Below are positions 1 through 8,189 of a DNA stretch of 64,000 bases, piece by piece (within the stretch, counting starts at the first letter, position 1; every line of letters begins with the position of its first letter). The DNA comes from JAENVU01 sp038250905. Lineage in GTDB: Bacteria; Actinomycetota; Acidimicrobiia; IMCC26256; JAENVU01. The position numbers and the translations under genes were made by a program. The notes beneath the pieces are model-generated. The model was not told where the DNA came from. It made no database searches and was given only the letters and a program-made list of their open reading frames with translations. The DNA lies in NCBI GenBank assembly GCA_038250905.1, contig JBBSBV010000007.1, positions 1 through 64,000 on the forward strand, given 5' to 3'.

Positions 1-504
1 ACCGAGAAAGTCCCGGCCAAGGTGCGGGCCCAGGACGCGGTCACCGACCTCAAGCGCATGAAGGGCGAGGTCACCTCGATCGGACTCCTCGCGGGCGAGC
101 AACTCGTCTCGAGCCGGTTCGTCCCCGCCACGAGCTTTGCCGCCAGCACCACCAAGGGTGTGCCGGCCGGCATGTTCGGTGCCACCGTCTCGCTCGACCC
201 CGAGCAGGCGCTCGGCGGCCAGGTCCGGGCCGGTGACCACGTCGGCATCGTGGGCATCACCACCAACAACGGCGCCGAGGCCGACACCGCCTCGCTCATC
301 GCGGGCAACGTCCTCATCACCAGCGTGCAGATCGACGGCAGCAACGGCGCCCACCCGAAGCAGAAGGAAGTGACGGCGGCACCGACGGGCAAGTTCTTCG
401 TGACCTTCGCCCTGAGCCAGGCCGACCTCGAGAAGGTCGTCGCATCGGCGAACTCCGGCCGCATCTGGCTGGCCGCCGATCCCACGACCGGCGCCGCACA
501 GTGA
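1..504 (+). CDS. cpaB: CpaB/RcpC-like Flp pilus assembly protein, 5' end cut by window
   Basis: The frame is open from base 1, so only the last 167 residues are seen. The visible part carries the end of a SAF-like domain (IGLLAGEQLVSSRFVP) followed by the region typical of CpaB/RcpC proteins (VPAGMFGATVSL, then VRAGDHVGIV). CpaB proteins are periplasmic or cell-wall-side parts of the tad (Flp/type IVc) pilus machine. The stop overlaps the GTG start of the CpaE-like gene by 3 bases, and the following genes encode CpaF, TadB and TadC, so the operon context is strong. The true start and any signal peptide lie outside the window. Confidence 0.82.
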   Translation, partial: TEKVPAKVRAQDAVTDLKRMKGEVTSIGLLAGEQLVSSRFVPATSFAASTTKGVPAGMFGATVSLDPEQALGGQVRAGDHVGIVGITTNNGAEADTASLIAGNVLITSVQIDGSNGAHPKQKEVTAAPTGKFFVTFALSQADLEKVVASANSGRIWLAADPTTGAAQ

Positions 505-1709
505 GCGGCCTGCTGGTTGCGAGCCCGGCGGAGGACTTCGACGCCAAGCTCGCCACGGTGTTCGACGACAGCCCGTACGGCTACCGGCGGTACTGGCGGG
601 ACGGGTTGCTCGACGGCAACGCGGCGTCACTGGTGTCCGAGCTCACCCGCACGGACCCCGCGGTCGTGGCGATCGGTCCCGGCCTGGCCGACGACCAGGC
701 GCTCGACCTCGTCGCCGCCTTCGACACGCACCGGCCCGACGTCACGGTGATCATCGTCGCCGACACCTCGCTCCAGCTCCTCGAGCGGGCGCTGCGTTCC
801 GGCGCCCGCGACGTCGTGGCGCCCCACGCGCCCGACGCCGAACTCCGGGAAGCGTTCGAGCAGGCGCTCGACTCCGCCGACCGGCGCCGGAGTGCGCTGG
901 CCACCGCCGACCTCGACACCCCGAGCCGGCACGTGATCTGCGTGCTCGCCCCGAAGGGTGGGACGGGCAAGACCACGGTCTCGACCAACCTCGCCTCCGG
1001 GCTCGCCCTCGAGGCACCCGGTGAGGTGGTCATCGTCGACCTCGACTTCCAGTTCGGTGACGTCGCCAGTGCGTTGCGGATGACGCCCGAGCACACGTTC
1101 ACCGACATCACGCGCGCCGACCACACGGTCGACGTCACGACGATCAAGGTGTTCCTCACCCCCTCCGACGACGGGCTCTTCGCGCTCTGCGCACCCGAGA
1201 CGCCCGTCGACGCCGACCCGATCACCCCCCAGCACGTGCAGCATGTGGTGTCGCTCCTCGCGAGCGAGTTCCGGTACGTCGTGATCGACACCGGATCCGG
1301 TCTCGACGAGGGCACGCTGTCGGTGCTCAAGCACTGCACCGACCTGGTGCTCGTCACCTCGACCGACGTGCCGAGTGTGCGGGCGACCCGCAAGGAGGTC
1401 GAGATGCTCGACCTCCTCGGCCTCAAGAACCAGACCCGCCACTTCGTGGTGAACCGCGCCGACGCCCGCGTCGGGCTCCCGGTCTCGGAGGTCGAGGCGA
1501 CCGTCGGCATGACGGCGGACGTCACCGTCCCCAGTTCACGAGCGGTCCCGGTCTCGGTCAACCAGGGCACCCCGGTGCTCGTGGCCGACCGGCGCTCCAA
1601 CGTCGGCGAGGCCTTCGCCACGCTCGTGAGCCGTTTCGAACCGACTGCGAGTGTCGAGCCGGGATTCTTCCGGCGGACGCTGACCCGAACCAAGGAGACC
1701 CGATCGTGA
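501..1709 (+). CDS. cpaE: CpaE/TadZ-like pilus localisation ATPase
   Basis: The 402-residue protein has two parts. Residues about 1-125 look like a degenerate response-regulator receiver domain, with VTVIIVADTS and SGARDVVAP. Residues about 145-385 form a MinD/ParA-type ATPase with the deviant Walker A KGGTGKTT at about 152-159, followed by VIVDLDFQFGD. This domain order is that of CpaE/TadZ, which places the tad pilus machine at the cell pole or membrane. The GTG start overlaps the preceding stop (GTGA), and the stop overlaps the GTG of cpaF in the same way, which suggests translational coupling through the operon. Confidence 0.9.
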   Translation: MSGLLVASPAEDFDAKLATVFDDSPYGYRRYWRDGLLDGNAASLVSELTRTDPAVVAIGPGLADDQALDLVAAFDTHRPDVTVIIVADTSLQLLERALRSGARDVVAPHAPDAELREAFEQALDSADRRRSALATADLDTPSRHVICVLAPKGGTGKTTVSTNLASGLALEAPGEVVIVDLDFQFGDVASALRMTPEHTFTDITRADHTVDVTTIKVFLTPSDDGLFALCAPETPVDADPITPQHVQHVVSLLASEFRYVVIDTGSGLDEGTLSVLKHCTDLVLVTSTDVPSVRATRKEVEMLDLLGLKNQTRHFVVNRADARVGLPVSEVEATVGMTADVTVPSSRAVPVSVNQGTPVLVADRRSNVGEAFATLVSRFEPTASVEPGFFRRTLTRTKETRS

Positions 1710-3085
1710 GCCTGAGTGACCACCTGCGCGCCGCCGCGACCCAGGACACGACCGACGACCAGGCGTCCGAGGCGCACCGCCCGGCCGACCCGATCGCGGC
1801 CCTCAAGGGTCGCGCCCGGGACGCGCTCCTTGCGCGCCTCGGCAACCGGCTCTACGACGCCGAGCTGTCGCCGAACCAGCTGAACCAGCAGGTCGTCGAG
1901 GAGCTCGGCCGTGTGCTCGAGGACGAACTCGTCCCGCTCACCGCGGCCGAGCGGCTGCAACTCGTCGCCGAGATCAGCGACGACGTGCTCGGCTACGGCC
2001 CGATCGAGCGGTTCCTCGCGGATCCGACCGTCACCGAGATCATGGTCAACGGCTGCAACGCGATCTACGTGGAGCGGGCGGGCAAGCTGCACCGTACCGA
2101 CGAGCGCTTCGGGTCCGACGCCCGGCTGCGCCAGGTGATCGACAAGATCGTCGCCGCCATCGGCCGCCGCATCGACGAGTCGTCCCCGATGGTGGACGCT
2201 CGGCTCGCCGACGGCTCCCGGGTGAACGCGGTCATCCCGCCCCTCGCCGTCGACGGTCCGGCCCTCACGATCCGCAAGTTCGCGAAGCACCGCCTGAAGA
2301 CCGACGACCTCATCAACTTCGGGACGCTGACGCCCGAGGCGGCGGAGTTCATGTCGGCCTGCGTCGCCGGCCGGCTCAACATCATGATCAGTGGCGGTAC
2401 CGGCACCGGGAAGACGACGCTCCTCAACGTGATGTCGTCGATGATCCCGAACGACGACCGCATCGTGACCATCGAGGACGCGGCGGAACTCCAACTCGAC
2501 CAGGAGCACCTGGTGCGGCTCGAGTCCCGGCCCGAGAACATCGAGGGTCGCGGCGGTGTCGCCATCCGCGACCTCGTCCGCAATGCACTCCGCATGCGGC
2601 CGGACCGCATCATCGTCGGTGAGGTGCGGGGCGCCGAGACGCTCGACATGCTCCAGGCCATGAACACCGGCCACGACGGCTCGCTGTCGACGGTGCACGC
2701 CAACTCGCCCCGGGACGCACTGTTCCGCCTCGAGACCATGACCCTCATGGCCGGGATGGACCTGCCGTTGCGGGCGATCCGGGACCAGATCGCCTCGGCG
2801 CTCGACCTCGTCGTCCACCTCAGCCGGTTGCGGGACGGTTCCCGGCGGGTCACCCAGATCTCCGAGGTCGCAGGAGCCGAGGGCGACGTCGTGAGCCTCT
2901 CCGACATCTTCGCCTTCGACTACTCGGCCGGGCTTGACGACGAAGGGCGCCACCGCGGCGTGCTGGCGCCGACGGGTCTGCGGCCCGGGTTCGCCGAGCG
3001 GCTCCGGGACACCGGGATCGAACTCCCGGCCCGGTTGCTCGGTATCGATTCCGCGAACCTCGCTCGTCCGGGAGCCCGGCGATGA
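1706..3085 (+). CDS. cpaF: CpaF/TadA-type secretion ATPase
   Basis: This 459-residue protein is the hexameric motor ATPase of the tad pilus. It shows Walker A GGTGTGKTT at about residues 229-238, the Asp-box region VTIEDAAELQL, Walker B region DRIIVGEVRGAE near 301-312, and the His-box segment GHDGSLSTVHANS near 320-333. The length and the N-terminal helical domain match CpaF. The first 35 residues are polar and low complexity. GTG start overlapping the CpaE stop; its own stop overlaps the ATG of the TadB gene (ATGA). Confidence 0.95.
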   Translation: MSLSDHLRAAATQDTTDDQASEAHRPADPIAALKGRARDALLARLGNRLYDAELSPNQLNQQVVEELGRVLEDELVPLTAAERLQLVAEISDDVLGYGPIERFLADPTVTEIMVNGCNAIYVERAGKLHRTDERFGSDARLRQVIDKIVAAIGRRIDESSPMVDARLADGSRVNAVIPPLAVDGPALTIRKFAKHRLKTDDLINFGTLTPEAAEFMSACVAGRLNIMISGGTGTGKTTLLNVMSSMIPNDDRIVTIEDAAELQLDQEHLVRLESRPENIEGRGGVAIRDLVRNALRMRPDRIIVGEVRGAETLDMLQAMNTGHDGSLSTVHANSPRDALFRLETMTLMAGMDLPLRAIRDQIASALDLVVHLSRLRDGSRRVTQISEVAGAEGDVVSLSDIFAFDYSAGLDDEGRHRGVLAPTGLRPGFAERLRDTGIELPARLLGIDSANLARPGARR

Positions 3086-4050
3086 CCGTCATGGCCGCCA
3101 CCGGCGGATCGTGGATGCTCGTCGCCGGCTCGGCCGCGCTCTTCGTCGCCTTCTTCCTCGTCATCGCGGCGATCACCCTCCCCGGGGTTCGCCGTCGGCG
3201 CCTGGCCAAGGAGTTGGCGGCGCCCGACGAGAGTTCGAGTCGGTCGCAGATGTCGAGCCTCGGCGTGAAGGCGACGGAGTTCGCCGAGCGCGGGCTCGCC
3301 AAGCACGACCGTGAGCACATCGTCGCCACCGCATTGGAGCGGGCCGGCATGGACGTGTCCGCCCCGGAGTACATCCTCCTGAGCGTGATGATCTCGCTCG
3401 GCGCGGCGGCGGTCGGGGCCATGCTCGGCGGTCCCGTGGTCGCGCTCATCGCGGTCGGAATCGCGGTCACCGCGATGGTGATGACCGTGTCGATGAAGTC
3501 GGCGAAGCGGCGCAAGGCGTTCGACGAGCAACTGCCCGACGCGCTGGCGCTCATGGCCGGTGGTCTGCGGGCCGGGCACAGCCTGCCCCAGGCGATCGAC
3601 GCACTGGTCCAGGAAGCGGAGTCGCCGACGGCGGACGAGTTCCGCCGGGCCCTCTTCGAGACCCAGCTCGGTCACACCCTGCCGGTCGCGTTGGCCGGGG
3701 TCGCCGCTCGGGTGAAGAGCGAGGACTTCGACTGGGTGGTCCAGGCGATCGACATCCAACGCGAAGTCGGTGGCGACCTGGCCGCTGTGCTCGACAACGT
3801 GACCCGCACCATCCGGGACCGGTCGCGGCTGCGGCGCCAGATCGACACGCTGACCGCCGAGGGTCGGCTCTCGGCGATCGTCCTGCTGGCCCTCCCGATC
3901 GTGATCTTCCTGTTCTTGACGGTCGCGAACCCTTCGTACGTGGCGGATCTCACGCACACGTTCGCCGGGACCGTCATGCTCATCGTCGGCGGCACCCTCA
4001 TGGTCGTCGGCGGACTCTGGCTACGGCGGATCACCCGCCTCGTGTTCTAG
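3082..4050 (+). CDS. tadB: TadB-like pilus inner-membrane protein (T2SF domain)
   Basis: The 322-residue protein has an N-terminal membrane segment at about 10-32, a hydrophobic pair at about 95-130, a soluble GspF/T2SF-type helical domain at about 150-260 (FDEQLPDALALMAGGLRAG is the typical opening) and two C-terminal membrane segments. TadB and TadC together form the inner-membrane platform of the tad pilus. The ATG overlaps the cpaF stop by 4 bases. TadC follows after 9 bases. Confidence 0.9.
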   Translation: MTVMAATGGSWMLVAGSAALFVAFFLVIAAITLPGVRRRRLAKELAAPDESSSRSQMSSLGVKATEFAERGLAKHDREHIVATALERAGMDVSAPEYILLSVMISLGAAAVGAMLGGPVVALIAVGIAVTAMVMTVSMKSAKRRKAFDEQLPDALALMAGGLRAGHSLPQAIDALVQEAESPTADEFRRALFETQLGHTLPVALAGVAARVKSEDFDWVVQAIDIQREVGGDLAAVLDNVTRTIRDRSRLRRQIDTLTAEGRLSAIVLLALPIVIFLFLTVANPSYVADLTHTFAGTVMLIVGGTLMVVGGLWLRRITRLVF

Positions 4051-4059
4051 GAGACCATC

Positions 4060-4995
4060 GTGCCGGTCGTTGTCTTTTTGTTCGCCGCCTTGATCATGGG
4101 CGCCGTCGGCATCGCCGTCTGGGCGCTCCGCGGGGTCAACGTGGACATCCCTGCCCGCCAGCGGAAGCTGGTGCGGGCCAACCTCGGTCCGAGCGTCTCG
4201 ACCGCGCCGGACATGCGCGAGGTCGTGCTCGCCCAGCCGGTGTGGGAGCGGGTCGGTGTCCCGGCGATGCGCAAGGGTTCGGACCTCGCCCGGCGCCTCA
4301 CCCCGACCGGACTGCTCGACGCGCTGGAGCAGCGGCGGAACTACGCCGGCCTCGACGCCCGCTGGACGCTCGAGCGCCTGCTCGCCACGAAGGCGCTCCT
4401 CGGCGTCACGGGGCTGCTCCTCGGACTCCTCGTGTTCCTCCCGAACCCGACGAGCCTCAACTTCCTCGCCGGCATGCTCCTCACCGCGGTCGGGTTCTTC
4501 TCGGTCGACATCGTCATGAACTCGAAGGCACGGGAACGGCGCACGCTGATCGAGCAGGCGTTCCCGAACACGGTCGATCAGATCACGATCTGTGTGGAGG
4601 CCGGCCTCGGACTCGACGCCGCCATCGCCCACGCGGCCCGCACCGGCAGCGGTCCGCTCGCCGCCGAGTTGGAGCGCGTGCTCCAGGACATCCGGACCGG
4701 ACTCGGCCGCCAGACCGCCCTCGACAACTTCGCCGAGCGGGTCGACGTCCGCGACGTGCGGCACTTCGTGAGCGCGGTCGGTCAGGCCAACCGGTACGGC
4801 GTGCCCATCGCGGAGGCCCTGCGGATCCAGGCGCTCGAAGGTCGGGAACGTCGCAAGACCCGGGCCGAGGAGCGGGCCCAGAAGATGACGGTGAAGGTCC
4901 TCTTCCCGCTCATGTTCTGCATCCTGCCGGCGCTGTTCATCGTGATCCTGGGCCCGGCGGCCATCCGTATCGCCCACCTGTCGCTGGCGCACTAA
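4060..4995 (+). CDS. tadC: TadC-like pilus inner-membrane protein (T2SF domain)
   Basis: The 311-residue protein has an N-terminal membrane anchor, a hydrophobic pair near 108-148, a T2SF domain beginning about residue 165 (IEQAFPNTVDQITICVEAGLGLDAA) and a C-terminal membrane helix (LFPLMFCILPALFIVILGP). It is the partner of TadB in the pilus platform. The start is the GTG at 4060, with a purine-rich GGAGA stretch 6 to 10 bases upstream. It is the last gene of the operon in this window; a large palindrome lies directly behind it. No pilin or prepilin peptidase gene is visible here. Confidence 0.9.
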   Translation: MPVVVFLFAALIMGAVGIAVWALRGVNVDIPARQRKLVRANLGPSVSTAPDMREVVLAQPVWERVGVPAMRKGSDLARRLTPTGLLDALEQRRNYAGLDARWTLERLLATKALLGVTGLLLGLLVFLPNPTSLNFLAGMLLTAVGFFSVDIVMNSKARERRTLIEQAFPNTVDQITICVEAGLGLDAAIAHAARTGSGPLAAELERVLQDIRTGLGRQTALDNFAERVDVRDVRHFVSAVGQANRYGVPIAEALRIQALEGRERRKTRAEERAQKMTVKVLFPLMFCILPALFIVILGPAAIRIAHLSLAH

Positions 4996-5002
4996 CCCGA
5001 CC

Positions 5003-5049
5003 AACTTGCGTCAAGAATCCACCTCACGGGTGGAGAATTGACGCAAGTT
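5003..5049. terminator. Large two-tier palindrome between convergent genes (bidirectional terminator candidate)
   Basis: An outer 12-base stem (AACTTGCGTCAA at 5003-5014 with TTGACGCAAGTT at 5038-5049) and an inner 6-base stem (TCCACC 5018-5023 with GGTGGA 5029-5034) are separated by a symmetric GAA/GAA internal loop, with a 5-base apical loop. It fills the 55-base gap between the TadC stop and the phosphoesterase stop. No T-tract follows, which is common in high-GC actinobacteria. The low local GC and the symmetry are unusual here, so a mobile palindromic repeat is also possible. Confidence 0.6.
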
Positions 5050-5050
5050 G

Positions 5051-6130
5051 TCAGTCGTCGGAGTCGTGGTCGCCGTGATGGCCGTGCGGCGCGCGGTGGT
5101 GATGGCTGCGCACGAGCCACACGTCCGAACCGAACGGTTGCGTGCTCGCGTCGCAGGCGTGCCCGAGACAGTCGAGGCCGAAGTTGTCCTCGATCGTGCG
5201 CAACACGGAGTAATGGTTGTAGGGCGTTGCGGTGTGCGTCCCCGGGTGCGCCACCGAGCGCGAGATCACCGCGGTGAAGATCTTGCCACCGGCCGAGTTG
5301 CCGCAGCAGCCGCGGGTGTCGGCACTCTCGGACTCGTCGAAGGTCACGATCAACGCGCCGTGCTTGCCGAAGTCCTTCGAGGCGAGGATCGCAGGGACGT
5401 TCGCGGCGAGCCACGCGTCGGCGGTCGGGAGTGAGCAGTTGGCCCCTCGGTCGTGCGCGTCGTTACAGGTGTTGGGCACGATCAGGGCGTAGTTCGGCAG
5501 GTCGTGGTGCGCGAGGTCGGTCGTGAGTTGGGGGAGCGGCACATCGTGCGCCGCACACCGCGCACTGGTCACCGAGATGTCGGGACCGACGATGTCCCGG
5601 TAGTACACGAACGGGTTGTGCCGGGTGGCGTACCCGACGATGTACGGGTCGAGTGATCCCGAGACCGTCGGATGCGAACACGGTGCCGGCATCGACTCCA
5701 TGTACGCCTTCCACGTCCGGCCGGTCTCCTCGAGTTGATCGCCGAGGTTGCGGTCGGCGGGCGCCTCGAAGATGCAGTCGTACTGGAAGCAGTCGGCCTT
5801 GGTCGACGCATTCGGGGTGTTCCCGCTCGTCATCGCGATGTAGTTGGAGAGGCTGGCGTGGTCGACGCCGTACATCTCGTCGAGCGTGGCCCCGCCCTGG
5901 GTGAGGCCGAACAGGTAGGGCATCGCCGCGGGCGTGACGTCCTCCGCCTTGTAGTTCTCGAGCACGATCACGAAGACGTGGTCGAGGTGGTGCGGCTTGC
6001 GCCACGGCCGTGACGAATCCGCCCCGGCCGGTGCGACGGCCCCCAGCGCCAGGGTGGCGGCCAGCGCCAGTCCGACGAGCATCCGGCCCGTGCGCGCGCC
6101 GATCCGACCGTTTCGTTGTGATGAAGCCAC
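5051..6130 (-). CDS. Secreted phosphoesterase family protein (acid phosphatase/phospholipase C-like)
   Basis: The 359-residue protein starts with a clear signal peptide (basic start, hydrophobic MLVGLALAATLALGAVAPAGA, cut near residue 37). The body matches the phosphoesterase family that includes AcpA-type acid phosphatases and bacterial phospholipases C: FVIVLENYK, the YGVDHASLSNYIAMTSG segment and VTFDESE, with several cysteines that could form disulfides. It probably hydrolyses phosphoesters outside the cell; the exact substrate is not readable. The C-terminus is rich in histidine and aspartate (SHHHRAPHGHHGDHDSDD), which may bind metal. The GTG start has GAGGGGGACAAG just before it. Confidence 0.8.
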   Translation of the reverse strand: MASSQRNGRIGARTGRMLVGLALAATLALGAVAPAGADSSRPWRKPHHLDHVFVIVLENYKAEDVTPAAMPYLFGLTQGGATLDEMYGVDHASLSNYIAMTSGNTPNASTKADCFQYDCIFEAPADRNLGDQLEETGRTWKAYMESMPAPCSHPTVSGSLDPYIVGYATRHNPFVYYRDIVGPDISVTSARCAAHDVPLPQLTTDLAHHDLPNYALIVPNTCNDAHDRGANCSLPTADAWLAANVPAILASKDFGKHGALIVTFDESESADTRGCCGNSAGGKIFTAVISRSVAHPGTHTATPYNHYSVLRTIEDNFGLDCLGHACDASTQPFGSDVWLVRSHHHRAPHGHHGDHDSDD

Positions 6131-6153
6131 CTTGTCCCCCTCCGACCGCGGCG

Positions 6154-6196
6154 AACCTAAACGCCCGGTGAACAGAGGGCAAGCACCTCATGAACC
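6154..6196 (-). promoter_or_regulatory. Promoter and possible PHO-box-like repeats of the phosphoesterase gene
   Basis: On the minus strand, TTGCCC (6177-6182) and TAGGTT (6154-6159) are separated by exactly 17 bases, a sigma70-type arrangement 24 bases before the GTG start. Overlapping it are GGTTCATGAGG (6186-6196) and TGTTCACCGGG (6164-6174), whose starts are 22 bases apart, that is two 11-base units. This resembles the GTTCAnn direct repeats bound by actinobacterial PhoP, which would fit a phosphatase gene. The promoter is fairly convincing; the PHO-box reading is an inference. Confidence 0.45.
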
Positions 6197-6282
6197 ACCC
6201 AACCGGCACCGTTTGTCGATCTCGCGAGTCTCAGACTCGGCCAGTCGACAAGCGCTCGGGGATTGGGGGAAAGTGATGGGAG

Positions 6283-6354
6283 TGCCCTCGGCAGGATTCG
6301 AACCTGCGCACACGGCTCCGGAGGCCGATGCTCTATCCCCTGAGCTACGAGGGC
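6283..6354 (-). tRNA. tRNA-Arg (anticodon CCG)
   Basis: Read on the minus strand, the sequence has acceptor stem GCCCTCG/CGAGGGC, D-arm GCTC...GAGC, an anticodon loop CTCCGGA with anticodon CCG, and T-arm GCAGG-TTCGAAT-CCTGC. The discriminator base is A, and the CCA end is not encoded (CTC follows). It would read CGG arginine codons, which are frequent in this GC-rich genome. It sits between the phosphoesterase promoter and the gene ending at 6412. Confidence 0.95.
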
Positions 6355-6411
6355 GGGGCGGGCGACACTACCAAGCGGTCTGGCGCCGCCCGGAGTGCGG
6401 CGCCGCGGTGA

Positions 6412-7107
6412 TCAGCCCAGGGTGTCGGAGAGGTGTTCGAGGGCCCGGTTGAGGGCGTGGAGCGTGGCGCGCGCCGCAGCCTCGATCTTGCTGCCGCCGG
6501 CGGCGATCCCGAGCCGGGACTGGTCGCCCACGGTGACGGAGCAGGCGACCACGTAGCTCGTGTCGGTCTGTTGATCGGTGAGTTCCGCGCACCACGCGAG
6601 CCGGCCGCCGAGGGTGGGCGCGAACGTCTGGAGGCCCTCGATAGTGGCGGTGGCCGCGCCGCCGATACCAGCGGTCGCGGTCGACCGGCCGATGATCCGG
6701 CGGCCACCGAAGGTGAGGTGCACCTCGAGTTCGTCGGTGTCGGGGAACGTCAGCACCGCGAGGAGTCGCACGCGTTGACGCGGGATGTCGGCATCCAAGT
6801 CGTCGCCGGCCTCGTCGGTCGCGCCCGACTCGGCCCCGTTGGCCTCGACCGGTGCCGCGGGCGCCGTGACCGCAGGGATCGGAGCGGCCGCGATGACCCG
6901 CCAGCGCACGATCTCGAGGGCGACCGGCTTGTCGGCGTGGCGATACGCGATGCGGGCGGCCTGTTGGGAAAGGTTGGCCGTTGGCTCGTCGCCCGCCACC
7001 TGCACCTGGACCACGAGCATGTCGTCGCGCTCGGTGAAGCCCGCGGCGCGCACGCCCGGGAGCTTGCGCAGTTCGAGTTCGAGATCGTCGAAGTTCGTCG
7101 GGTCCAC
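6412..7107 (-). CDS. Hypothetical protein coupled to the diguanylate cyclase
   Basis: I do not recognise a named family. The 231-residue protein, starting with GTG at 7107 one base after the cyclase stop, has an N-terminal alpha/beta segment (residues 1-75, DDLELELRKLPGVRAAGF...), an Ala/Pro-rich linker around 80-115 and a C-terminal beta-rich domain (RVRLLAVLTF, LEVHLTFGGRRIIGRS, TSYVVACSVTVGD) ending in a helix that collects Ala and Leu. No signal peptide or membrane segment is seen. The one-base gap implies co-translation with the upstream GGDEF protein and a shared role. A longer frame reaches 7242 but lies over the cyclase gene. Confidence 0.65.
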   Translation of the reverse strand: MDPTNFDDLELELRKLPGVRAAGFTERDDMLVVQVQVAGDEPTANLSQQAARIAYRHADKPVALEIVRWRVIAAAPIPAVTAPAAPVEANGAESGATDEAGDDLDADIPRQRVRLLAVLTFPDTDELEVHLTFGGRRIIGRSTATAGIGGAATATIEGLQTFAPTLGGRLAWCAELTDQQTDTSYVVACSVTVGDQSRLGIAAGGSKIEAAARATLHALNRALEHLSDTLG

Positions 7108-7108
7108 G

Positions 7109-7993
7109 TCAGCGTCCTTCGTGGCGCGCGGCTTTGGCCTCGTAGAGGCGCTTGTCGGCGAGGGCAACCAGGGACTCGGCCGATTCCGCCTCGGTGGGGC
7201 ACTGCGCGACGCCGTAGGAGAAGGGCGGGCAGACGGACTCACCGATGCGGGTCCCTCCGATGCGTTCGAGCAGCGGCGGGACCGCTTCGGGGTCGGTGCT
7301 CGGGAGGATGAGGGCGAACTCGTCGCCCCCGATCCGGGCCGCGTTGTCGCCGTAACGCAGGACCCGGCGGAACCGGTCGGCGAGTGCTCGCAGCGCGGCG
7401 TCTCCGGCCTGGTGACCGTCGGCGTCGTTGATCAGCTTGAGATCGTCGAGATCGACGAGCACGAGGGTGAACGGCCAGCGGTAGCGCACACTGCGCGCGA
7501 TCGACATGTCGAGCAGTCGGTCGAAGGTGCGGCGGTCGAAGAGGCCGGTGAGCGGGTCGTGCCAGGAGTCGTACCGCAGCACCTCCATCCGGAGGGCCAC
7601 GACGCAGAGGCTGGTGACGAGCGACGCGTCCACCGTGCCCGGCGGGAGGGCCGGGTCGGTGTAGAGGCCGGGCGGGGCGTCGAGCAGGGCCTCGCCGCCC
7701 GGGTCGTCGAGTGGCTTGCGTCCGGCGCGGAACACCTGGCGGCCGAGGCCCGGTTCGTCGATGATGACCGCGGCGTCGGTGAGTCCGTGCTCCGCGACGA
7801 GCGCATCGAGTGCGTGGTAGATGATCGCGAGGCCGCTCTGACTGGTGGCGAGTTCGCCGACCATCTCGGAGCCGAGGTCGCTCACCCCGCCGCCGGCCAC
7901 GATCGGTGCGAACAGGTGGCCGGCCGGATGCGGCTCGGCGTCGGTGGGCAATAACGCAGCCAGGCCACGTCCCAGTCCACCCTGTCGTGCCAC
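7109..7993 (-). CDS. Diguanylate cyclase (GGDEF) with ParB-like N-terminal motif
   Basis: The 294-residue protein ends in a GGDEF domain (about 140-290) that should make cyclic di-GMP from GTP. The signature RIGGDEFALIL is intact at 222-226, and an RxxD inhibitory site (RYGD) lies five residues before it, so product inhibition is expected. Residues about 40-135 may be a small GAF-like sensor. Oddly, the first 20 residues (GLGRGLAALLPT) look like the N-terminal ParA-interacting motif of ParB proteins, although no DNA-binding ParB domain follows. GTG start with GGGAGAT upstream. The gene is divergent from argS across a 196-base gap and tightly linked to the downstream hypothetical gene. Confidence 0.88.
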   Translation of the reverse strand: MARQGGLGRGLAALLPTDAEPHPAGHLFAPIVAGGGVSDLGSEMVGELATSQSGLAIIYHALDALVAEHGLTDAAVIIDEPGLGRQVFRAGRKPLDDPGGEALLDAPPGLYTDPALPPGTVDASLVTSLCVVALRMEVLRYDSWHDPLTGLFDRRTFDRLLDMSIARSVRYRWPFTLVLVDLDDLKLINDADGHQAGDAALRALADRFRRVLRYGDNAARIGGDEFALILPSTDPEAVPPLLERIGGTRIGESVCPPFSYGVAQCPTEAESAESLVALADKRLYEAKAARHEGR

Positions 7994-8189
7994 GGATCAT
8001 CTCCCAACCGCTGTGGTGTCACCACGCTTCGCCGCCCCTCGAAGTGTCCTATCGGACCTATCTGTCCGGGTCCGGCAGGTTGCGCACATTATCGGTAGCG
8101 CGCGTCGCTCGCACGTACCCACCGAGAACAAAAGGATACCGATCGCCGGTGCGTGGTTTTGACGGGCCTCGGCGCGCGGGGCGTGTGCG

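Noticed and set aside
581..2953. A 790-residue open frame on the minus strand, antisense to the cpaE and cpaF genes
   Set aside because: It is a by-product of high third-position GC in the plus-strand genes. It has Arg/Asp/Glu/Val-rich composition, no domain motif and covers two well-identified genes. The same applies to long antisense frames at 8058-9503, 9938-12493, 15849-17948, 21242-23314 and 39622-41355.
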